Source of the DNA: Actinomycetota bacterium
GTDB lineage: Bacteria; Actinomycetota; Actinomycetes; Nanopelagicales; Nanopelagicaceae
Reading direction: 5' to 3'
Length of the DNA stretch: 43,107 nt
Assembly: GCA_026392695.1 (NCBI GenBank)
Contig: JAPLBP010000118.1
Location: 1 to 43,107, forward strand
The stretch's first letter is position 1; every line of letters begins with the position of its first letter. This document shows, piece after piece, positions 37,891 to 43,107 of the stretch. The notes below the pieces were generated by a model. That model was not told where the DNA came from. It saw only the letters and a program-made list of their open reading frames with translations, and ran no database searches. A program made the position numbers and the translations under genes.

Positions 37891-38937
37891 AGTCGCGCGA
37901 ATCTCCACGTTTACAGTTGAACCCGTTGGAAAATCTAAAGCCAACGCGCTAGGCATCGATATGAAGAGCACACTTGAATCCCCCGTCATTCGCACTGAGA
38001 TTCGAGTAAGTGGACCAAGGAAAGTGAGATTAATTATCGTCGCACTTGCTGGTCCCGAGCCATCGCCATGGCTAAGTGTCAATTGCTCAGGTCGCACGAG
38101 GGCCTTTCCGGTTTTCGTTGTTGGCGCTCCACCTTCACCCACGCGCAAATTGACGCTTTGCCCATAAATTTTTAAAGTTGTTGGCGATGTCACCTCTGCT
38201 GGCAATGAATTCATTGCGCCAACGAATTTCGCAACTTTGACGTTCGCAGGATTGAGGTAAACCTCTTGCGGAGGTGCGCACTGTTCGAGCACACCGTGTC
38301 GCATCACTCCCACACGATCTGCAATGGCCATAGCTTCTTCTTGATCATGGGTAACAAAGAGCGTGGTCGTGCCGACCTCAGTTTGAATTCTCTTGATCTC
38401 ATCGCGAAGTTGTGTACGCACTTGTGCATCCAAAGCTGACAACGGTTCATCCAGAAGTAGAACGTTTGGTTGGATTGCCAACGCTCTAGCCAGCGCTACG
38501 CGCTGTTGCTGACCACCAGATAATTGATGCGCAAGTCGCTTACCCATCTCCCCTAGTCCAACAAGATCCAAAAGTTCTTGGGCGCGAGCATCCCGCTTAG
38601 CACGATCAACTTTTCTTACTCGCAAGCCGTATGCCACATTTTCCAACACCGACATCGTGGGGAAGAGTGAATAGGCCTGAAATACCATTCCCATATTTCT
38701 CTTATTGGCAGGAGTGCCCGCAACATCTTTTCCGTTGATGATTATTTGACCGCTGTGATCGGTGTCCAATCCTGCCAAAATGCGCAGCGCCGTTGTCTTT
38801 CCACACCCTGAAGGACCAAGCAGCGCGACTAATTCACCGGGTGCGATATCAAGGCTAAAGTTTTCGAGGGCAACCGCATCGCCGTAGACTTTTCGAAGTC
38901 CTTGAAGTTGAACTGACACGCGATTCTGCTCGGTCAC
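37870..38937 (-). CDS. ABC transporter ATP-binding protein (PotA/FbpC-like)
   Basis: LLGPSGCGKTTALRILAGLDTDHSGQI, HQLSGGQQQRVALARALAIQPNVLLLDEPLSALDAQVR, VTHDQEEAMAIADRVGVM; TOBE-type C-terminus. Confidence 0.93.
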   Translation of the reverse strand: MTEQNRVSVQLQGLRKVYGDAVALENFSLDIAPGELVALLGPSGCGKTTALRILAGLDTDHSGQIIINGKDVAGTPANKRNMGMVFQAYSLFPTMSVLENVAYGLRVRKVDRAKRDARAQELLDLVGLGEMGKRLAHQLSGGQQQRVALARALAIQPNVLLLDEPLSALDAQVRTQLRDEIKRIQTEVGTTTLFVTHDQEEAMAIADRVGVMRHGVLEQCAPPQEVYLNPANVKVAKFVGAMNSLPAEVTSPTTLKIYGQSVNLRVGEGGAPTTKTGKALVRPEQLTLSHGDGSGPASATIINLTFLGPLTRISVRMTGDSSVLFISMPSALALDFPTGSTVNVEIRATSVLLDF

Positions 38938-39713
38938 GATGTGGCCTCCTGTGTTTTATTTGAGCGAAGTGATTTTGGAGCGATTGCCATGACAACGACA
39001 ACTAGCCATGCACCAACTAATGAAAGAACTGACAGGGCAATCGCATTCAAGATATGGCCCTGCGAGATATTCGCAATCCACGTTGGGAAGGTATCCCAAT
39101 GTAGAAGAACGGCAAGGGTAAATTCACCAAGCGAGAGGGCAATGGCCAAGAAGACAGCGCCATTTACTGCGCTTCGAATAGTCGGAACGATTACAAAGAG
39201 CAACGTCTGTCTCATAGATGCACCCGAAGCACGCGAAGCTTCCACAAGAGTCAAAAGTGGAATGGAGGAAAGCCCGACATCAAGGGCTCGGTAGGTATAA
39301 GGCAACGAGACGATGACATAGAGAAAGGAGAGTTCATACACCGTTGACTGGAGAAAAACCGGAAATGCAGTTCCAACACCAAGTGCAAAAGAAATTACTG
39401 GGACCACCAGTGGAACCAAACAGATGAATTCGATCATTCGCTTCCAGCGACCTCCGCCAAGATGGAGGTAAACCACCGTTGGCACCATCAAGACAAGCAC
39501 TGCCACCGCGGTCAGGAGAGCCAATCTAAAAGAAACGCCTAAGTTAGTCTTAAAACCTTCTTGCTGAAAAACCCAACGAAAGTTATCAAAACCATGGGAC
39601 TTGCCCAAATTGACTCGAAGGGAGAATTCAAATGCCGCAATCAGAGGAAATACAAAAAAAGAAGTGGCAGCAAGCAGGGCCAAATAATTAGCTGGGGTTA
39701 ATTTTCGCTTCAT
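38934..39713 (-). CDS. ABC transporter permease (PotC-like)
   Basis: Multiple TM segments, LVEASRASGASMRQTLLFVIVPTIRSAVNGAVFLAIALSLGEFTLAVLL (EAA loop). Confidence 0.9.
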   Translation of the reverse strand: MKRKLTPANYLALLAATSFFVFPLIAAFEFSLRVNLGKSHGFDNFRWVFQQEGFKTNLGVSFRLALLTAVAVLVLMVPTVVYLHLGGGRWKRMIEFICLVPLVVPVISFALGVGTAFPVFLQSTVYELSFLYVIVSLPYTYRALDVGLSSIPLLTLVEASRASGASMRQTLLFVIVPTIRSAVNGAVFLAIALSLGEFTLAVLLHWDTFPTWIANISQGHILNAIALSVLSLVGAWLVVVVMAIAPKSLRSNKTQEATS

Positions 39714-40618
39714 GGCTTCGCCTTTGAAAACTTAAGCACAAGAAGATAAATTCCCATCACTATGGCCGAGACACCAATCATGCACACCGCCATTGCGTGG
39801 CCCAGATGCTCCTGATTAGCCAGTACATTTCCGTCGACCAGATTGCCAATTAATAGTGGCATCAGCGGCAAGGTGCCCGAAGTCATGGCACGCGCGGTGG
39901 CATATGCAGAAAATGAATTCGCGAAAAGCAAAAGCGTCGTTGATAAAAAAGCAGGGAAGAGCAAAGGAACAGAAATTCGAGTGAAATACGAAAAACGCCC
40001 TCCGCCAAGAGAGTCGCTTGCCTCTCGCCACTCAGGCTTGATGTTTTCAAGTGCCGGAGTAAATATGAGGACCATCAGCGGAATTTGAAAGAAGCAATAA
40101 ACGAGAATAATTCCTGTTTCAGAAAAAAGCGTAAAAGAACCCGAATACATATTCCATCCAAGGGCTTTGAGCGCTTTCGTCACTAATCCTTCGGTTCCAA
40201 ATCCTGCAAGAAACATAAAAGCTAAAGGGACTCCGCCCGTATTAGCAAAAACTGATGCGGTTGCAGCAATCGCTCGACGGCTACGTGTTCCGGTCTTGAC
40301 GACAGCACTCGCGATGATGGCACCAGCAATAGCGCCAATCATGGCGGAAATAAACGACAATCGAATTGATACGGCGAATGAGTGTCCATATACGCCCTTG
40401 AAACATTCTGCAAAATTATCTAACGTAAATTTTCCATCATTACTTAAGAACGCATCCCTGATGATGAAGGTCAGGGGAAAGACAAGGAAATAAGCGACAA
40501 ATGCCAAGAATGGCATGAGCGGTACGAGAGATTTTAAAGTACTCCCGCGACTTAGGTATGCAAGCGGACCGGCACCCTTTTTAGGGGTACCGGTCCGTTG
40601 CGCCACTACTTGTGACAA
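39710..40618 (-). CDS. ABC transporter permease (PotB-like)
   Basis: Multiple TM segments, EWREASDSLGGGRFSYFTRISVPLLFPAFLSTTLLLFANSFSAYATA. Confidence 0.9.
   Translation of the reverse strand: MSQVVAQRTGTPKKGAGPLAYLSRGSTLKSLVPLMPFLAFVAYFLVFPLTFIIRDAFLSNDGKFTLDNFAECFKGVYGHSFAVSIRLSFISAMIGAIAGAIIASAVVKTGTRSRRAIAATASVFANTGGVPLAFMFLAGFGTEGLVTKALKALGWNMYSGSFTLFSETGIILVYCFFQIPLMVLIFTPALENIKPEWREASDSLGGGRFSYFTRISVPLLFPAFLSTTLLLFANSFSAYATARAMTSGTLPLMPLLIGNLVDGNVLANQEHLGHAMAVCMIGVSAIVMGIYLLVLKFSKAKP
40565..40597 (-). other. Intercistronic stem-loop between substrate-binding protein gene and permease gene
   Basis: RNA on minus strand: CGGACCGGUACCC-CUAAAAA-GGGUGCCGGUCCG, 13-bp stem (one G-U), no following U-tract. 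Confidence 0.7.
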
Positions 40619-40629
40619 GGACTAGGTCC

Positions 40630-41823
40630 TTAGATCTTTGGCCATGCAGTCTTCAACAGACTTGATGCAACATTCTGTTGAGCCAAAGATGGAAGTACTG
40701 AGCCTGGAAGGTTCGCAGGAACCGTCAAGACCTTTGGTGGTGAAACGGCGGTCTTCTTCGCCTTCATTGCTGGGCCAGTGATTGGGCTTGCGCCACCACT
40801 GATATAGACATTCTGTCCGCCCATAACAAGTGCAAACAAGGCTGATGGGGCAAGAGCCAAATCAGCAGCGGTTAGATCTGCAGCAAGCTTGCCGTTGACC
40901 TGGGAGAACATAAGTTCTTCCCAGAGACGAGCAGCAGCAGGATGTGGTGCGGTCTTGTTGATTGCAAGCACATATGGTGTTCCTGCAACGTTTGCATCTG
41001 ATGGGTATGTGCACTTAACCGTCTTACCGATTGAGGCAGCCTGTGCGATGAAGCCTGGTGCGTTGTAATCCCATGTAAGGCTGATCTTGAAAGCACCAGT
41101 GGCGAATGCGGTTGCATTCGCGGTAACTGACACAAAGATTCCCTTTGATTTCAAGTTATGGAAGAAGTCAATACCAGGTTGGATGTTCTTAACGCTTCCA
41201 CCCTTAGCGACCGCAACAGCGAAAACGGAAATAAGTGCTTGTTGTGCAGCGGTTGGATCGCCCTGAATTGCGAACATTCCCTTGTAAGCCGCGTTATCTA
41301 GGCTTGCAATGGATGTTGGGGCCGGTGAGACAGATGAGTCGTAGCACATTGCGATTGATCCGGTGTATCCGCCGTACCAATTGCCGTTTGTGTCTTTCCA
41401 TTGGCGTGGAATATCTCCCCAGTTCTGCACGCGATAGTTTGCGAACAAACCTGCGCCTTCAGCGACGTGTGAAAGTCCGATGTCAACAACATCTGGCATC
41501 TTTGCCATGTTCTTCGTCGTCTTAATAGCTTCGATTTCTTGAGCAGACGATCCGTCTGGATTATCGCTAACGATCTTGATTCCGAAAGCCTTTGTCATGA
41601 TGTCCATGGCATCGCCATAGTTTGCCCAGTCGCGTGGTGTAGCGATGAGGTTTAGTGTGCCTTCTTTTTTGGCAGCCTTGATCAAATTATCAAGTCCCCC
41701 AAAACTTGCAGCAGAGGTTGCCTTTGATGGATCAACGGCAGCGTTTGCTGGAAGCGCTGCAAGAGCGGTTGTTGCCAACACCATGCCGATGGCGCCAGAT
41801 AGAACTCTAAGTTTCTTAGACAC
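40630..41823 (-). CDS. ABC transporter substrate-binding protein (PotD/Fe3+-type family)
   Basis: Signal peptide MSKKLRVLSGAIGMVLATTALAALPANAA; GGLDNLIKAAKKEGTLNLIATPRDWANYGDAMDIMTKAFGIKIVSDNPDGSSAQEIEAI; first gene of the transporter operon. Confidence 0.9.
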   Translation of the reverse strand: MSKKLRVLSGAIGMVLATTALAALPANAAVDPSKATSAASFGGLDNLIKAAKKEGTLNLIATPRDWANYGDAMDIMTKAFGIKIVSDNPDGSSAQEIEAIKTTKNMAKMPDVVDIGLSHVAEGAGLFANYRVQNWGDIPRQWKDTNGNWYGGYTGSIAMCYDSSVSPAPTSIASLDNAAYKGMFAIQGDPTAAQQALISVFAVAVAKGGSVKNIQPGIDFFHNLKSKGIFVSVTANATAFATGAFKISLTWDYNAPGFIAQAASIGKTVKCTYPSDANVAGTPYVLAINKTAPHPAAARLWEELMFSQVNGKLAADLTAADLALAPSALFALVMGGQNVYISGGASPITGPAMKAKKTAVSPPKVLTVPANLPGSVLPSLAQQNVASSLLKTAWPKI

Positions 41824-41998
41824 TTAGTTACCTTTCCTAAAGTTACATCGAGAAAGACCAGGTCTCTGGCCTTCCGTATTTCTTGAGTGAAGACTTCTCT
41901 AAAAAGGGCAAGATGTCCAGCACGGACGTGAATATCGCGCGCTATTTAAGTTAACATTTTGTTACAAAGGGCCAATATTTCCGAACCCGATTCACGCT

Positions 41999-43107
41999 TT
42001 ATCCGAAACGCCCGAGGGAAAAGGCTGAGAGATCCCGCCCGACTTCACCCTTAGTAACCAATGCTGTCAGAACTTGGCCCATAAGCGGGCCGGCAGTGAA
42101 GCCCATATAAGGAAACATACCTATATATAAGCCTTTGTAGCCCGAAACTTCACCTATTAATGGGCGATGGTCAGGGGTTCCATTACCCGTTCCAATCCAC
42201 GTCCTAATTATTCGAAGGTGCGAAATGCTAGGCACAACCTTGAGGGCAACTCGCATGTTGGCCCGAAAAGACTCTTGGCTAAAAGTGATCTCTCCACTGG
42301 GACTAACTTTTGCCGGCCACCCACCTCCTATGAGGAGTGAACCAGATTTAGCTTGCTTAAAAGTCAGCTTCTCCCCAGTGAAATAGACAAGATGTTTGAC
42401 CAGCGGGGCAATTATTTCTGTGACACTGACTTGCACGGGATCACTTGAAATCGGCAGTTCAATGTTGAAACTCTTCGTTAATGCGTTGAGGCCCCCGTTT
42501 GAAGTGAGTACCAGGTTGCGACACGTGAATTTCCCCGAAGATGTAAACAGTAGGTATCCGTCACTTGACTGTTCAATTCTTTCAACTTTAATCCCAGTAA
42601 AGACCTGGGCACCATTTGCTTGAGCGGCTCTCGCAAAAGATGGAGCCGCCAAAAGTGGGTTCGCCTTACCTTCAATCGGTGAAAATGCTCCGCCTAACAT
42701 TTTCCCAGAAATGTATGGCGCCTTTTCTAATACTTCACTCATCGTTAGAAGTTGCGCATTAATACCTAGGGTCTTTTCAATTTCCACTTTTCTTACGAGT
42801 AGCGCGAGCTCCTCCTTTGACTCAGCGATCATAAGTCCGCCATTTTGAACAACTTCTAAGTCGGCATCGAGAGCCTTAGATAATCCTTGCCATATGTTTA
42901 AAGAATCGGATAAGAATTTCAAGGCAGGTAAAAAATCTTGCGCCCATGTTTCACCCAATTGATGAAAACCCTCATACTGAATCTGGCCGTGTAAACTGCC
43001 AGCATTTCTACCCGATGCTTGCGTATTGAGATCAAATTGTTCGATAAGCGCACTTTCACGTCCAGCCTGCGCTAGATAGTAGGCAGTTGCGGCGCCAGAT
43101 ATACCGC
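41999..43107 (-). CDS. DAO-family FAD-dependent oxidoreductase (5' end outside window)
   Basis: Frame stays open upstream of the listed ORF start to the window edge: GISGAATAYYLAQAGRESALIEQFDLNTQASGRNAGSLHGQIQYEGFHQLGETW..., C-terminal PLIGEVSGYKGLYIGMFPYMGFTAGPLMGQVLTALV. Confidence 0.88.
   Translation of the reverse strand, partial: GISGAATAYYLAQAGRESALIEQFDLNTQASGRNAGSLHGQIQYEGFHQLGETWAQDFLPALKFLSDSLNIWQGLSKALDADLEVVQNGGLMIAESKEELALLVRKVEIEKTLGINAQLLTMSEVLEKAPYISGKMLGGAFSPIEGKANPLLAAPSFARAAQANGAQVFTGIKVERIEQSSDGYLLFTSSGKFTCRNLVLTSNGGLNALTKSFNIELPISSDPVQVSVTEIIAPLVKHLVYFTGEKLTFKQAKSGSLLIGGGWPAKVSPSGEITFSQESFRANMRVALKVVPSISHLRIIRTWIGTGNGTPDHRPLIGEVSGYKGLYIGMFPYMGFTAGPLMGQVLTALVTKGEVGRDLSAFSLGRFG

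Noticed and set aside
41855-41865. AGACCAGGTCT palindrome upstream of the substrate-binding protein gene
   Set aside because: Only a 5-bp arm palindrome, expected by chance at this scale; no other support.
1-43107. Mobile elements, CRISPR arrays, tRNA/rRNA genes, phage or defence genes
   Set aside because: No transposase/integrase, repeat-spacer pattern, tRNA-like cloverleaf, rRNA or defence gene was recognised; by-eye reading could miss a small RNA.

Overview
The window is a gene-dense stretch of bacterial chromosome. Codon usage and family types suggest an actinobacterium (inference; no rRNA is present). No tRNA, rRNA, transposase or CRISPR array was seen. Most of it reads as one catabolic program for choline/glycine betaine methyl groups: (i) a minus-strand operon mttB-betB-proV-proW-proX-betA-fdhD-modA-modB-moaD for betaine/choline uptake, choline oxidation, a non-pyrrolysine MttB-family methyltransferase and Mo uptake; (ii) a divergent plus-strand operon with an IclR regulator, corrinoid protein, MetV-like protein, MetF, pterin-binding methyltransferase, RACo-like [2Fe-2S]/ASKHA activator and DUF1638; (iii) a minus-strand operon with a GntR regulator, dimethylglycine/sarcosine dehydrogenase-like GcvT protein, EtfBA, formate-THF ligase and an NAD-type formate dehydrogenase FdsGBA; (iv) a molybdenum-cofactor operon mobA-moeA-moaC-mogA-moaE-moaA. 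The flanks carry a class III aminotransferase, a PNPOx-like protein, two DAO-family oxidoreductases, a metallophosphoesterase and a PotABCD-like ABC transporter. Notable details: FdsD appears fused to the C-terminus of FdsA; three genes in one operon (fhs, the DMGDH-like gene and gntR) appear to lack internal segments, two of them with frameshifts; the RACo-like gene seems to start at a non-canonical ATC; an IclR-type operator array lies in the divergent promoter; and both substrate-binding-protein genes are followed by strong intercistronic hairpins.
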